A stretch of 64,000 nt of DNA from an uncultured Muribaculaceae bacterium (GCA_910588035.1 CAJUPY010000013.1:5301-69300); one strand, 5' to 3'. Counted from the stretch's first letter, positions 6,886 through 17,356 are shown. Numbers and translations are program-made. The notes: generated from the sequence alone by a model not told the origin.

Positions 6886-9198
6886 TCAGAACGGATAGCC
6901 GATCGCGAGGTGGAAAGCGAGCGAGTTTCCGAACGAGGTCATGTTGTAGTAACCGCGTTTGCCTGTGTCATAGGGAGCGTGGATTCCTATTCCGAGGTCA
7001 CCACGGACGACAAGCATTCCGATGTCAAATCTGAGTCCGGCACCGGTTCCGACTGCGAGATCTTTGAGGAATGTCGATGCCTTGAGTTTGCCACCCGGAC
7101 GCATCGGATCTTCTTTCAGGAGCCAGATGTTTCCTGAATCGAGAAACAACGCTCCATGGAGCGGGCCGAAGATCGGGAAACGGTACTCGACGTTAAATTC
7201 AAATTTGAATGTACCAGTCTGGTCAAAATAACCGTCAATGGCGTTCATGTCGGGACGGTAGCTTCCCGGGCCGAGAGATCGCACGGTGAACGCCCTGACG
7301 GAATTTGCGCCACCGACATAGAACTGCTCGGCATAGGGTACCTCGGTTGAATTTCCATAGGCGTGGGCCGCACCGACCGCAGCCCGGCTTACGAGCCAGT
7401 GGTCGCCGGAGCCCAACCGCCGTCCGTAGACAATCTGGGTCTGCCCCTTGACAAACTGGGAGAATGGAGTGCCGAACAAAGTCTTGTCTTTCTTCTTGCC
7501 ACACAGTTCATAGATGCCCCAGAAGATGTTTCCCGCTTCCTGGACGGTGAAAGTCCAGTTCAAGGTGTTATCGGCGTCAAACTGCCGGTTATAGTTGTAG
7601 GTGTAGGACATCTGGGGGATGAACTGACTCTTGAAACTCTGCGCGATAGCCGGATTGGCGTTTGTGATTGAGTCAAACACGGCCGTTGTGTGGATTAGGT
7701 TTGTGTAGGAAATCTTGAAGAGAGTCAGAGTCGACATTGAATTTCGCGACGGTTGCCAGTCGTAGTTGAACGAAGCGTTGAACTGGGCCATTTTGAAATA
7801 GTGGGGACGGTTAAGAAGATCGGCGTTGAGGGTGATGCGGGTCCAGTTTAGCTGCCGGTGTCGACGCGGAATGAAGCGCGGGGCGATCAATCGCGGGAAT
7901 GCCAACGATGTAGTCAGACCGATCTCATAGCTGTTGAAGACCGATGAATGATTCCGGTTCTTGCCTCCCGTCTGCCATTCATATGTTCCGGTCAGTGAAA
8001 CGCTGAACTGCTCTCCACCGCCGAAAATGTTTTTGTTGGTGACCCCGACCGTGATTCCCGGACCGATGTAGCTGTTTGATTTAGAGGATGCATTGACCTC
8101 GATGCTGGCTTCCAACGGGGTGTCGAAGGTGCATGAAACCGCGGCATTCAACGTCGGTTGGGCAGCCATTGTGTCGGGTGCCACCTCGATTGAGATAGCC
8201 TTGAATATTCCCAGACGCGACAATCTGTTTTGAGTCTCGTTCATCGATCTGACCGAGAATGTGCGTCCTTTCCTGAACATTACACACTCTGGAATGAGGT
8301 TGGTTCTCAAGCGCGACGGCATCATCTGTATCAGTGTCGCCCGCGGAGTCTCGATCGTGTCGGGAGTGCCCCCACCGTTGTGGCGGAAAGCATAGACAGT
8401 GACATCTCCGGTCTTGAACCTTGTGACACCGAGTTTCGGGGCGTTGGAGGCTATTGTCATTCTCATCGAGATGTGTTCGGGAGTCATCAGTGAATCGGCC
8501 AGATATTCGATATACTCTGGACGGAAATAATAATAACCGTGGTTTCTCACCACATTGGTTATACGGGTTCTTGCAACTGACAGCGAATCGGTGCAGTATC
8601 TTGGCTGCCTCGCGCTCAGATAGCTGTCGAAGCGAGCCACTGAATCGATCAGATGATAGAGGTGGCATGTGTCGGGAAGCACCTCAACGGTGTCCACGAC
8701 ATAGACCGGCCCGGTTGTGATCTTATAGGTCAATGAACCTTTTTTCTTGTTTTTGCCCTGATTGAGTTCAAAAGATGATGTGCCTCTGAAATAGCCGTTG
8801 TTGTCGAGAATCTCATCGATCATCTTTGTTCTCACCTCGGGGCGCACGTCGGATACGAGCACGGGCTCCTCGACCAACTTGTTGTAGAGCCACTTCTTGA
8901 GACCTTTCGAATCTGGATTCCAGTTGTTGTATACCCACAGTCCGACGGGTATTCTCACCGACGGTGTGAAGGTGTATTTGTTGGCCTTTACGTTGACGGC
9001 ATCGTGAATCTGCGATTTCACTGACGAGGGGATCAACTTTCCTGAGTCGGCAGGCAGATATTCTACTTTTTTCAAACCGGTGTATAGCACTTCGTCGTCG
9101 GGTACACGACGCGTAGTCGAGCAGCTCTGGCAAAACAGCGAGAGAATCATGAGTGCTGCCGCTGCTGTTCTGATCAATATGTCATCAGTTCTTTTCAT
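6886..9198 (-). CDS. tamL: TamL: BamA/TamA-family outer-membrane lipoprotein barrel
   Basis: This 770-residue protein has a lipoprotein signal peptide ending LSLFCQSC, POTRA-like repeats in the N-terminal half (for example KITTGPVYVVDTVEVLPD), and a C-terminal 16-stranded Omp85 barrel containing the motif GGANSVRAFTVRSLGPGSY and ending in an aromatic residue (AIGYPF). Bacteroidetes replace TamA with this lipidated variant, TamL, which works with TamB in outer-membrane protein or lipid delivery. It lies directly downstream of tamB and overlaps it by 14 bases, so the two are co-transcribed and probably translationally coupled. Family assignment is firm; the gene name follows Bacteroidetes usage. 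Confidence 0.88.
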   Translation of the reverse strand: MKRTDDILIRTAAAALMILSLFCQSCSTTRRVPDDEVLYTGLKKVEYLPADSGKLIPSSVKSQIHDAVNVKANKYTFTPSVRIPVGLWVYNNWNPDSKGLKKWLYNKLVEEPVLVSDVRPEVRTKMIDEILDNNGYFRGTSSFELNQGKNKKKGSLTYKITTGPVYVVDTVEVLPDTCHLYHLIDSVARFDSYLSARQPRYCTDSLSVARTRITNVVRNHGYYYFRPEYIEYLADSLMTPEHISMRMTIASNAPKLGVTRFKTGDVTVYAFRHNGGGTPDTIETPRATLIQMMPSRLRTNLIPECVMFRKGRTFSVRSMNETQNRLSRLGIFKAISIEVAPDTMAAQPTLNAAVSCTFDTPLEASIEVNASSKSNSYIGPGITVGVTNKNIFGGGEQFSVSLTGTYEWQTGGKNRNHSSVFNSYEIGLTTSLAFPRLIAPRFIPRRHRQLNWTRITLNADLLNRPHYFKMAQFNASFNYDWQPSRNSMSTLTLFKISYTNLIHTTAVFDSITNANPAIAQSFKSQFIPQMSYTYNYNRQFDADNTLNWTFTVQEAGNIFWGIYELCGKKKDKTLFGTPFSQFVKGQTQIVYGRRLGSGDHWLVSRAAVGAAHAYGNSTEVPYAEQFYVGGANSVRAFTVRSLGPGSYRPDMNAIDGYFDQTGTFKFEFNVEYRFPIFGPLHGALFLDSGNIWLLKEDPMRPGGKLKASTFLKDLAVGTGAGLRFDIGMLVVRGDLGIGIHAPYDTGKRGYYNMTSFGNSLAFHLAIGYPF

Positions 9199-12100
9199 CT
9201 TCGGGTTTAAGTGGTGTTTCCTGGTTGATTACATTACCTTGCTGTGGAAGTTCCTGCCTGTTACGGCTGAATGGTCTGAACAGATCTCTGAGCGACTGGA
9301 GTTTCCGTTTGTAGACAAATCCGACACCTGTCTGTGTTATCTCGCCTTCGAGAATGCTCTCGAAACCGGTGTGACGGAATATTCTAATCACCATAGTTCC
9401 GCTCTTGTTAAGCTGATATTCAAACGAGATGTCGTTGATTAGATCTTCGGCAATGTTCTGGTCGGGATCTTGATCGTTGGTGTAGTTTCCGCCGACAATA
9501 ATCTTGAAACGGTCGTTGAACAGGGTTTTCGACACCTTGTAGCTGTAGCTTGTGGTGGTCGATGTCGCCCCGTTAGTCGTCTGGTCATACTGGTTTATGC
9601 CGAACGAGAGGTCTACACCCTTGATGTTGTTAGCGGCCCATGAGTTCAGCTGAGACTCGAGGAAAGAATAGAGGGCATTTCCACCGATGTTAGAATCGCC
9701 GCGTGTTCCGGGTCCGGTGTAAACGTTGTACAGCAACAGGTTCATGGCCTGGTTAGCACGCTGGTCGGCACTCATTGACTGGAGTTCATTCTGAACCGTA
9801 ATGTCGTCGTTTGTCGAGAGATCGAAAGAGACATTCATCTCGTTGAGAGATCCGGTCACGTTAAGCTGAATGTCAAATGTTATAAGTCTCGAATTCTGTC
9901 CGGTCTGCGTCACATTCGCTTTCAGATTGTCGACAGCATGGACGTTGAGAATGGGGTTCATCATATCGCCATTGAACGCCACATAGCTGTTTTCGCTGAA
10001 CCTGAACAACTTCTCAGACATGAACGGAGGCGTGTAGCGGACAAAACCTCCGGTTATGTTCAACCGTCCGTTCAACCGGCTGTCGTTCATCATGTTCATC
10101 GTGTAGTCAAGCGTTCCGTTACTCTGGATCGACACTTTGTTTTTTCCGTCGGTCGAAAGATCGACATTTATTGTCGAACCCTCCTGAACAGTGAGCATCG
10201 CATCAAGATTGAGCATCGTCGATTTTGTGGCTATCGAGTCGGCTGCGACCAGCGACGCTGTGTCGGCAAAATTCACGAATCTGACCATGTCGCTGTTTGC
10301 TTTCGACTGAATGGCGTTCTGCGCATCGGTCATCACATAGGTCACATTTGTGCCTGAGAGAACAGTCAGCGACGCATCAATGTCGAGCATCGTCAGCGAC
10401 CCTTTGGCTTTTGCATCGATGTCGACAAACGCCTTGCCATAGACATCGGAACCTTTTGTAACCCGGTTTGAACCGACAATCTGCATGTTTGAGGCATTCA
10501 ACGAGAGGTCGATCAAAGGTTCGAAGAGATGACGCATGTCGACCACACCATTGATGTTGAGCGGATTTTTGTTTATCGCCTTGATTTCGAAATCGTTGAA
10601 AGTGACCACATTTGAATCGACCGGAATCTTGTTTTCAGAGAACTTGAACGTCGTTCCGAGCATGTTCACAAACAGAGAGGTTGAGTCAAAATCGAGATAT
10701 CCGTTGAACACGGGGGAAGCCATGTCGCCGGTGATGTCCATCTGACCGTTGAGAGTGCCGGTCAGTTTCGCGGTGCGTGGAGGGAGGAAAGGATTGACAA
10801 CTTTCAACGGGAACCTGATCATCTCGAAGTCGAGCAGGAATGGTTCGGCCGACGTTGTGTCATTGAGATGTCCGTAGGCTGTGATGGTCTTGACGCTGTC
10901 GACCAAGAGAGCGACATTGGCCGACAATGAACCCCGTGCATTTGTCGTCACATCGACATCGAGGTCAAACGAGCCCACTCTCTCACGGCCATAATAGAAG
11001 TTGTCGAGCGAGACGGTTCCGAGGCCGTTCAGCATCTTGTCTTCATCTTGTCTTATCTTCATGTCGGCCGACAGGTCTCCTTTGATCGAGGGAGCGAACG
11101 GATTCAATGCAATCCAGTCGGCGATCTTCACATCTTTGATCTGGAGAATTATGTCTTCCTGGCGGTCGATCGAGTCGTTGTGCTGTGTGAACAATCTCAC
11201 GGAGCTTTCGGCACTCTTCATCGCCAGATTGGCATCAATATGTTTTTTTGCGAGGTTGACCTCGATGAAGTTATCTTCGTTGACCGTCCAGGGTTTGTAG
11301 CCGATAACGGGATTGTAGGGAACGAAATTGACCGTCACTACCGAATCGGCGATCTGAGCCACAAGACCGAGTCTGTAGCCTATGTCGCCTTTCAGATTGC
11401 TTTGTCTCATGAATATTCCGGCTTTTGAGCCGGCAGCGTATCCATTGGCCTCGACATGGGCAAACTGGTCCATCGTGCCCGGCGCGTTGTCTATGTTGGC
11501 CCGGAACATGAAGTATTGCATCACCTGACGCCCTTTCAGGCGCAGTGTGTCGATGTGGGTCGAGCCGGTCACGAAATCAAGCATGCGCGAATCAAGCGTC
11601 ATTACCGAATCATTATCGGCCGACATTTTCAGTTCATCAAACGAAATGCCGGATGTTTTCGCGAAATCGTGGATGATGTTGTTTTTTCCGGCCTTGATTC
11701 CAAGATGGAACTTCGGCATTAGTTCCTGAATGGTTCTGATGTCTACGTTCTGACGGCTCACATAGAGGTTCATCGAATCTATCACCTCGGTGAATCTCGC
11801 CGACAGGGAGTCGAGCGATGTCGGCGAAGAGAATCTGATTGTCATGTCTTTATTGTCGACTTTGGCCGCAGTTGTCGAATCGGTGGCATTGAAATTGATT
11901 TTCAAATTGTCGGTGGCAATGCGTCGCGAAGCGTTCATGTCGAGTCTCAACTTTCTGAAATCAAGATCAGCGCAGATCATGCTGCTGTCGGGATCGATCA
12001 CGGCATTGCCGTCAAGGGTCATCGCGACCGTCATGGTGTCGGCTGTCATTCCGAGCGCGAACAGATCGAGATTTGAGACATCGGCATTCAGGGCCAAGTC

Positions 12101-13978
12101 ATAGGGCAAGGGAGAGATATTTCCATTCAAGGCTACAGTCATCGCCGCATTGGGATTGCCGGATGTCAGTTTCAGGTCGGCTATGCCGCCGTGGAGTTTT
12201 CCGTCGAGAGCGATATCGGTCAATTGAAGACGGTTATAAGTCACCGAGCGGACATCGATTCTGGCGTCAATGTCGGTCTTTGCAGAGAACGGGTCATAGC
12301 CGTGTCCCTTGACATCGGCCGACATGGTCAGGTCGGCGATACCCATTGTCGGGAGAATGCTCTGAAGCGGGAATCTGACTGCATTGAGCGAGGCGTCGTA
12401 GTTTTCGGCACGGTTGTTCCAAAATGCATCGAGGGCAACAGTGCCACTATCGGTGAATGCTTTCAACCGGGCATCGATGACACCTTTATTCATTGTCACA
12501 TTTCCATCGAGTCTGAGTCTCGGAATATCGATCATGCGTTTCAGTTTCGCGTCGAGGACCGATGATTTTATCACCGGACCGTTTATTATTTTACCCTTGA
12601 GATCGAGTTTACCTGAGATTTTGTCGATATTCATGACTTGTTCAACACGTCCAGATGCCGACAGGTCGGCTACTTTCGGCAAGTTGACCGACAGTTGGGT
12701 CACCTCCAGATCTGAGACAGTTCCATCGGCATCGGCAATCAGTTGGATATCGGTCGCTTTGGGCAGTGACGATAACATTGACGACATCGTCGGGAACAAC
12801 ATCTCGAGATCGGCCGGAGATATTTTCGCCGATGCTTTCAGGCGCAACGGCAGGTCGGGATCAGAGGTCAGATCACCGACACCCATTGACGCATCGAGAT
12901 TAATCGAGGAATAGAGTGTGTTGATGGCGAAATCGCGGGCGTTCATCGCGACCGAGTCCATCGAAAATGTTCCTGTTGCATCGAGTTGGATCCCACTGCG
13001 TTCACGTGCGTGCAATTTCTTGAGAGGCACCCTGATCTCAGTGGCGCGGTTGAAGAGCGAGTCGACCTCGATTTCAATTTCCGATACACCGATATAATTC
13101 AAATCAAGTCCGTCGGCCGGCGTTGCACCCGAAGCAGCATAAAGCGCATCACCTCTTGTCAAGATGACGCTTCCTATGTTGACAGTCCATGGAGCTGATG
13201 ACGACGCTGTGGTGTCGGTCGGTTCTTTCGACAATTCAGCGACAAGAGGATATATGTAACGTGCCGATACCGAATCGAGCATGACGCTTTTGCCGGTGAT
13301 CTCGGCTTTCTGCATGTCAAACAGACCGTCGTTGAGTTTCGCGGAATTAATGCGGGCGTCAAGAGTGTCGATTGTCCCGACAAGTTTCATTCCGAATTCG
13401 ACGTCGTCGATCGACAGCCGGCGGGCTTTCACCGTCAATGGCATTACGGCGGCGGTGTCAGTTTTTTCAACAGCCGTGGAGTCGGGTCGTATTATCATTG
13501 ACACACGTCCGCCTGTCAACCGTGCGTCATCGAGATCGATATCCATATTTTTCAGTGCGACAGTCGCCTCTGACAACTCAAACCGGTTGACTACAGCTCT
13601 GAGCTGAATGGCCGAATCGGGATTGCCCATAGAGTAGACCGCATCTGAGGCATCGAGTTTCATAACCTCGACTTTTCCACGCAAAAGCGGCATTACCGAG
13701 GCTTTCGCCCTGAGAGAACCGAGATTTATCATCGTGTCGCCCTCCTGGGTCATGACAAAACCGTCGACCTCAAGTCTCAGCGGAAACTTCAGTCTGACCT
13801 TATCGGCACTCAGATTCATCGGTCCTGATGAATTTACCGAATCAAACACTTTGGACACTGCAAAATCTTGAACGAACGGCACATAAACGGCCACCACGGT
13901 CAAAACAACAAGAATTGCCAACCCACCGAAAATGCGGGCTGACCATTTTCCTACCCTATGCCAAATCTTATTACTCAA
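9185..13978 (-). CDS. tamB: TamB-like translocation/assembly module protein (DUF490)
   Basis: This 1597-residue protein has one N-terminal signal anchor (about 12-35, IFGGLAILVVLTVVAVYVPF). A very long series of AsmA/TamB-type beta-taco repeats follows, rich in Asp, Ser and Thr (recurring patterns such as LDANVTM, LNGRLNITGG). The C-terminal DUF490 domain contains GGFVRYTPPFMSEKLF and ends in a polar tail. TamB bridges the periplasm as a hydrophobic groove carrying lipids or assisting outer-membrane protein insertion. It is typically over 1200 residues, which agrees. It is the promoter-proximal gene of the tamB-tamL pair and is divergent from the SpoU methyltransferase gene. Confidence 0.88.
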   Translation of the reverse strand: MSNKIWHRVGKWSARIFGGLAILVVLTVVAVYVPFVQDFAVSKVFDSVNSSGPMNLSADKVRLKFPLRLEVDGFVMTQEGDTMINLGSLRAKASVMPLLRGKVEVMKLDASDAVYSMGNPDSAIQLRAVVNRFELSEATVALKNMDIDLDDARLTGGRVSMIIRPDSTAVEKTDTAAVMPLTVKARRLSIDDVEFGMKLVGTIDTLDARINSAKLNDGLFDMQKAEITGKSVMLDSVSARYIYPLVAELSKEPTDTTASSSAPWTVNIGSVILTRGDALYAASGATPADGLDLNYIGVSEIEIEVDSLFNRATEIRVPLKKLHARERSGIQLDATGTFSMDSVAMNARDFAINTLYSSINLDASMGVGDLTSDPDLPLRLKASAKISPADLEMLFPTMSSMLSSLPKATDIQLIADADGTVSDLEVTQLSVNLPKVADLSASGRVEQVMNIDKISGKLDLKGKIINGPVIKSSVLDAKLKRMIDIPRLRLDGNVTMNKGVIDARLKAFTDSGTVALDAFWNNRAENYDASLNAVRFPLQSILPTMGIADLTMSADVKGHGYDPFSAKTDIDARIDVRSVTYNRLQLTDIALDGKLHGGIADLKLTSGNPNAAMTVALNGNISPLPYDLALNADVSNLDLFALGMTADTMTVAMTLDGNAVIDPDSSMICADLDFRKLRLDMNASRRIATDNLKINFNATDSTTAAKVDNKDMTIRFSSPTSLDSLSARFTEVIDSMNLYVSRQNVDIRTIQELMPKFHLGIKAGKNNIIHDFAKTSGISFDELKMSADNDSVMTLDSRMLDFVTGSTHIDTLRLKGRQVMQYFMFRANIDNAPGTMDQFAHVEANGYAAGSKAGIFMRQSNLKGDIGYRLGLVAQIADSVVTVNFVPYNPVIGYKPWTVNEDNFIEVNLAKKHIDANLAMKSAESSVRLFTQHNDSIDRQEDIILQIKDVKIADWIALNPFAPSIKGDLSADMKIRQDEDKMLNGLGTVSLDNFYYGRERVGSFDLDVDVTTNARGSLSANVALLVDSVKTITAYGHLNDTTSAEPFLLDFEMIRFPLKVVNPFLPPRTAKLTGTLNGQMDITGDMASPVFNGYLDFDSTSLFVNMLGTTFKFSENKIPVDSNVVTFNDFEIKAINKNPLNINGVVDMRHLFEPLIDLSLNASNMQIVGSNRVTKGSDVYGKAFVDIDAKAKGSLTMLDIDASLTVLSGTNVTYVMTDAQNAIQSKANSDMVRFVNFADTASLVAADSIATKSTMLNLDAMLTVQEGSTINVDLSTDGKNKVSIQSNGTLDYTMNMMNDSRLNGRLNITGGFVRYTPPFMSEKLFRFSENSYVAFNGDMMNPILNVHAVDNLKANVTQTGQNSRLITFDIQLNVTGSLNEMNVSFDLSTNDDITVQNELQSMSADQRANQAMNLLLYNVYTGPGTRGDSNIGGNALYSFLESQLNSWAANNIKGVDLSFGINQYDQTTNGATSTTTSYSYKVSKTLFNDRFKIIVGGNYTNDQDPDQNIAEDLINDISFEYQLNKSGTMVIRIFRHTGFESILEGEITQTGVGFVYKRKLQSLRDLFRPFSRNRQELPQQGNVINQETPLKPEDEKN

Positions 13979-14037
13979 AACAAATAGTTGATATGATGAA
14001 TGCTGTTATTGAAAAAACGTCTGTAGGCATGTTTTTG

Positions 14038-14068
14038 TTGTGCAAGACGAAGTTTTTGACTATTTTTG
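14038..14068 (+). promoter_or_regulatory. Promoter for the SpoU methyltransferase/radA unit
   Basis: A -33 TTG at 14038-14040 and a -7 TATTTTTG at 14061-14068 are 20 bp apart. The element lies inside an upstream extension of the reading frame, which supports the ATG at 14094 as the real start. Confidence 0.65.
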
Positions 14069-14093
14069 TAGCTACAAGATTCGCCTACACGAC

Positions 14094-14858
14094 ATGGAAA
14101 TAACTAATTCGATCAGAAAACTGGTGAAAAGCCTCGGAGACAGCCGTCATCGCAACGAACAGCGGCTGTTTGTAGCCGAAGGAGAAAAATGTGTGACAGA
14201 AACGCTGGGGGCGTTCAAACTGAAGTATCTTTTCGCCACACGACGGTGGATTGAGGAAAATCAAGGTGTCGCCAAGCGGTTTGGAGCCGTAGCGGCAACA
14301 TCAGACGACATCTCACGGATGTCTCAGCTGAAGGCACCCCGGCCGGTGATAGCCGTTTATGAGATGCCCGAAGAAACGAATCGGCCAGAGTTGTCAAACA
14401 ATCAGCTTGTTCTGGCACTTGACAGAATACAAGATCCGGGCAATCTCGGAACCATTATACGAATAGCCGACTGGTTCGGCATAAAAACGATTCTTGCATC
14501 GGAAGACACGGTCGACCGGTTTAATCCGAAAGTCGTCCAGGCGACAATGGGAGCCATTGGCCGCGTCTCCATAATCTACTGCGACCTCAGTTCGACACTT
14601 GCAGAACTGTCAGAGTCAATGCCCGTCTACGGAACCTTTCTTGACGGAGACGATATTTACCACACCGATCTGACGGGTAACGGAATCATCGTCATGGGAA
14701 ATGAAGGTAACGGCATCAGCGATCAGGTCTCATCGTCGGTCAACCGCCGCCTGTTCATTCCGCCCTACCCTGCCGATGCGTCGACAGTGGAGTCGCTGAA
14801 TGTCTCCATGGCCACAGCCATCACCGTGGCCGAATTCCGTCGCAGAAATTCAAGATAA
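14094..14858 (+). CDS. TrmH/SpoU family RNA 2'-O-methyltransferase
   Basis: This is a 254-residue SPOUT enzyme. The N-terminal substrate-binding domain (SRHRNEQRLFVAEGEKCV) is of the RlmB/TsnR kind. The C-terminal trefoil-knot domain has the three SpoU motifs: LDRIQDPGNLGTIIRIADWF, then IIVMGNEGNGIS, then IPPYPADASTVESLNVSMA. It transfers methyl from S-adenosylmethionine to a ribose in rRNA or tRNA; the target nucleotide cannot be told. The start at 14094 is supported by the promoter at 14038-14068. radA begins 3 bases after its stop, so the two form an operon. Confidence 0.92.
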   Translation: MEITNSIRKLVKSLGDSRHRNEQRLFVAEGEKCVTETLGAFKLKYLFATRRWIEENQGVAKRFGAVAATSDDISRMSQLKAPRPVIAVYEMPEETNRPELSNNQLVLALDRIQDPGNLGTIIRIADWFGIKTILASEDTVDRFNPKVVQATMGAIGRVSIIYCDLSSTLAELSESMPVYGTFLDGDDIYHTDLTGNGIIVMGNEGNGISDQVSSSVNRRLFIPPYPADASTVESLNVSMATAITVAEFRRRNSR

Positions 14859-14861
14859 ATC

Positions 14862-16226
14862 ATGGCAAAGCAACTTAAATCAATATGGTTCTGCACCGAG
14901 TGTGGTGCAGACTCTCCGAAATGGGAAGGCCGCTGTCCGGCTTGCGGCGCGTGGAACACTATGGTCGAAGAGAAAGCTACGGCAAAAAGCAAAGGCATTA
15001 TCCAGACCTCACACGGAGTCAAAAGCAAGCCCCAGCGCGTTTCTGAGATAACCGCGCTCGACGAACCGCGCATTGTTTTGCCCAGCGACGAACTGAACCG
15101 GGTTCTCGGCGGCGGGCTTGTCGCCGGCTCCCTGGTCTTGATCGGAGGAGAACCGGGCATAGGGAAATCGACATTGGTGTTGCAAAACATACTTTCGATC
15201 AGATCACGCACAGTGCTCTACGTCTCGGGCGAAGAAAGCGCGACGCAACTGAAACTCCGTGCCGACCGTCTCGGTCGCGTCAGCGACAATTGTTTCATTG
15301 TCACCGAGACCTCTCTTGAAAACATCATGAACCACATAGAGTCGGTCAACCCCGGACTTCTCATTGTCGATTCGATACAGACAATAGCTTCCGACGCCCT
15401 TGAATCGGCAGCGGGCAGCGTGAGCCAGGTCAGGGAGTGTGCGGTCAGACTGCTGAAATATGCCAAAGAAAGTGGTGTGCCCGTGATCTTGATCGGCCAT
15501 ATCACCAAAGAAGGCAGTCTCGCCGGCCCGAAAGTTCTCGAACATATCGTCGACGCCGTGCTTCAGTTCGAGGGTGACAGCCAATACATGTACCGCATTC
15601 TGCGATCGATCAAAAACCGGTTCGGCAGCACATCGGAACTCGGAATCTACGAAATGTGTCAACGTGGGCTGCGGGAGGTCACCAACCCGTCGGAGATGCT
15701 TCTCAGCCAAAGTGACGAGGAATTGTCGGGGGTGGCTGTCGGAGTGACTCTCGAAGGCGCAAGACCGTTTCTGATCGAGACACAGGCACTTGTGAGCACG
15801 GCAGCATACGGCACACCACAACGCTCGGTCAACGGTTTCGATTCAAAACGAATGAGCATGCTGCTCGCCGTTCTCGAGAAACGGGTCGGCTTCAAACTGA
15901 TTCAGAAAGATGTTTTCCTGAACATCGCGGGCGGTCTGAAAGTAAACGACACGGCACTCGACCTGCCTGTCATATGCGCAATTCTGTCTTCCAACGTCGA
16001 CATTGCCATTGCACGCGACATCTGCATGAGCGGCGAGATTGGTCTCTCGGGTGAGATCAGACCTGTCACGCGTGTCGAGCAACGTATTCTTGAGGCAGAG
16101 AAACTCGGAATGTCAACTATCATCATTCCACGCAACAACCTCAAGGGAGTCGACACATCAAAACGTAAGATCAAGATTATCGAGGTCTCGAAAGTCGAGG
16201 AGGCCTTCCGTCAGCTGTTTTCATGA
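14862..16226 (+). CDS. radA: DNA repair protein RadA
   Basis: This 454-residue RecA-family branch-migration ATPase has full family length. It has an N-terminal four-cysteine zinc finger (C11, C14, C25, C28), Walker A GGEPGIGKST near residue 96, the RadA-specific KNRFG motif in SIKNRFGSTSELGIYEM, and a C-terminal Lon-like domain (DVFLNIAGGLKVNDTALDL). It processes recombination intermediates in the cytoplasm. It follows the SpoU methyltransferase with a 3-base gap. Its 3' end overlaps the convergent apbE gene by 16 bases. Confidence 0.97.
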   Translation: MAKQLKSIWFCTECGADSPKWEGRCPACGAWNTMVEEKATAKSKGIIQTSHGVKSKPQRVSEITALDEPRIVLPSDELNRVLGGGLVAGSLVLIGGEPGIGKSTLVLQNILSIRSRTVLYVSGEESATQLKLRADRLGRVSDNCFIVTETSLENIMNHIESVNPGLLIVDSIQTIASDALESAAGSVSQVRECAVRLLKYAKESGVPVILIGHITKEGSLAGPKVLEHIVDAVLQFEGDSQYMYRILRSIKNRFGSTSELGIYEMCQRGLREVTNPSEMLLSQSDEELSGVAVGVTLEGARPFLIETQALVSTAAYGTPQRSVNGFDSKRMSMLLAVLEKRVGFKLIQKDVFLNIAGGLKVNDTALDLPVICAILSSNVDIAIARDICMSGEIGLSGEIRPVTRVEQRILEAEKLGMSTIIIPRNNLKGVDTSKRKIKIIEVSKVEEAFRQLFS

Positions 16227-17230
16227 TCAGAGGGGAAACCCGATGATCTCAGCAATCTCCATGAACCGTCATCGGCCGATGTCACCAACAGACATTCGGC
16301 TCCTTCAAACCGCTCTATCATTGCCAGCGCATCGGTTGCCGGCATAGCCATACAAGCCGTAGCCAGGGCATCGGCTTCCATACATGTCGGCGCAATCACC
16401 GTTGCCGAAAGTGTCGAAGTCTCGACCGAGCGTCCGGTCACAGGAGAGATGGTGTGTCCGAACCGGCGTCCCTCACTGTCACGTCTGAAATTGCGGTAAT
16501 TGCCCGAGGTTGCCACACCACAGTCGGTTACACTTATCACCATGAGCCGACGGTGTGTGACCGACGAGTCATTGTTGACCGGAGCATCGATTTGAATGCG
16601 CCAAGGTTCACCACGCCTGTTGAGACCTCCGAGGGCAAGTTCTCCGCCGATCTCCACCATGTAGTCGGTGGCTCCGTTTCGTCTGAGCATGGCGGCGACT
16701 TCATCACATCCGAGCCCTTTGGTGATGGCACTGAAATTAAACTGTGTTCCAGGCGATTTCTTTTCCATCACTCCCCCGGCGATCTGACACTGCGAGATGC
16801 CGACCAACCGGAGTGCCGAATCGATCGACAGGTCGGTCGGAACGGCGGGTTCTTTATCACCATAGCCGAACCCCCATAGGTTGACTAACGGTGCCACTGT
16901 CGGATCAAACATGCCGCCGCTGGCTCTGTTGATTTCCTGCGACTTTTCAAACACCTTTATGATATGTCGGTCGACAGTCATCGATTCCGACCGGTTTATC
17001 GCCGAAATGACCGACCCCGCATTGAACGGCGACAATGACATCTCAACCTGCTTCATCACCGGCAAGATCGAGTCGGAACAATCGTTGGCAGAAGTCCAGG
17101 TTATATGGTAGGTCGTATTCCAGACCATGCCCGATTGCTCCCATACCCTCCCGCGGCCGCAGGAACAAGAAAGCATTAAAATTGCCGCAATCACACAAAC
17201 GATTGGTACACAATTATTTATATTTCTCAT
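16211..17230 (-). CDS. apbE: FAD:protein FMN transferase (ApbE lipoprotein)
   Basis: This 339-residue lipoprotein has a signal peptide ending in LMLSCSC, followed by the ApbE domain. Visible motifs include GGMFDPTVAPLVNLWGFG, FNFSAITKGLGCDEVA, VEIGGELALGG and the C-terminal SATVIAPTCMEADALATACM. ApbE moves FMN from FAD to a threonine of proteins such as NqrB, NqrC and RnfG at the periplasmic face. No Nqr or Rnf gene is in the window, so the acceptors are encoded elsewhere. The 3' end overlaps radA tail to tail by 16 bases, so mRNA ends of the two genes are complementary. Confidence 0.94.
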   Translation of the reverse strand: MRNINNCVPIVCVIAAILMLSCSCGRGRVWEQSGMVWNTTYHITWTSANDCSDSILPVMKQVEMSLSPFNAGSVISAINRSESMTVDRHIIKVFEKSQEINRASGGMFDPTVAPLVNLWGFGYGDKEPAVPTDLSIDSALRLVGISQCQIAGGVMEKKSPGTQFNFSAITKGLGCDEVAAMLRRNGATDYMVEIGGELALGGLNRRGEPWRIQIDAPVNNDSSVTHRRLMVISVTDCGVATSGNYRNFRRDSEGRRFGHTISPVTGRSVETSTLSATVIAPTCMEADALATACMAMPATDALAMIERFEGAECLLVTSADDGSWRLLRSSGFPSDHENS

Positions 17231-17356
17231 AAAAACATCGTCTTATAATTTTTCAAAATTACACATTTTATTCCAAACTTTTTTAATAACTTAGGCGTTG
17301 AAAACTATTATTTTGCTTTTCAGGCATATGTCTAACTCTTAATTTCATTATCAATC

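Noticed and set aside
15204..15821. Long antisense open frame inside radA
   Set aside because: radA is clearly the real gene; this frame and similar ones opposite tamB, nadE and the tricorn-like gene reflect GC-biased codon positions.
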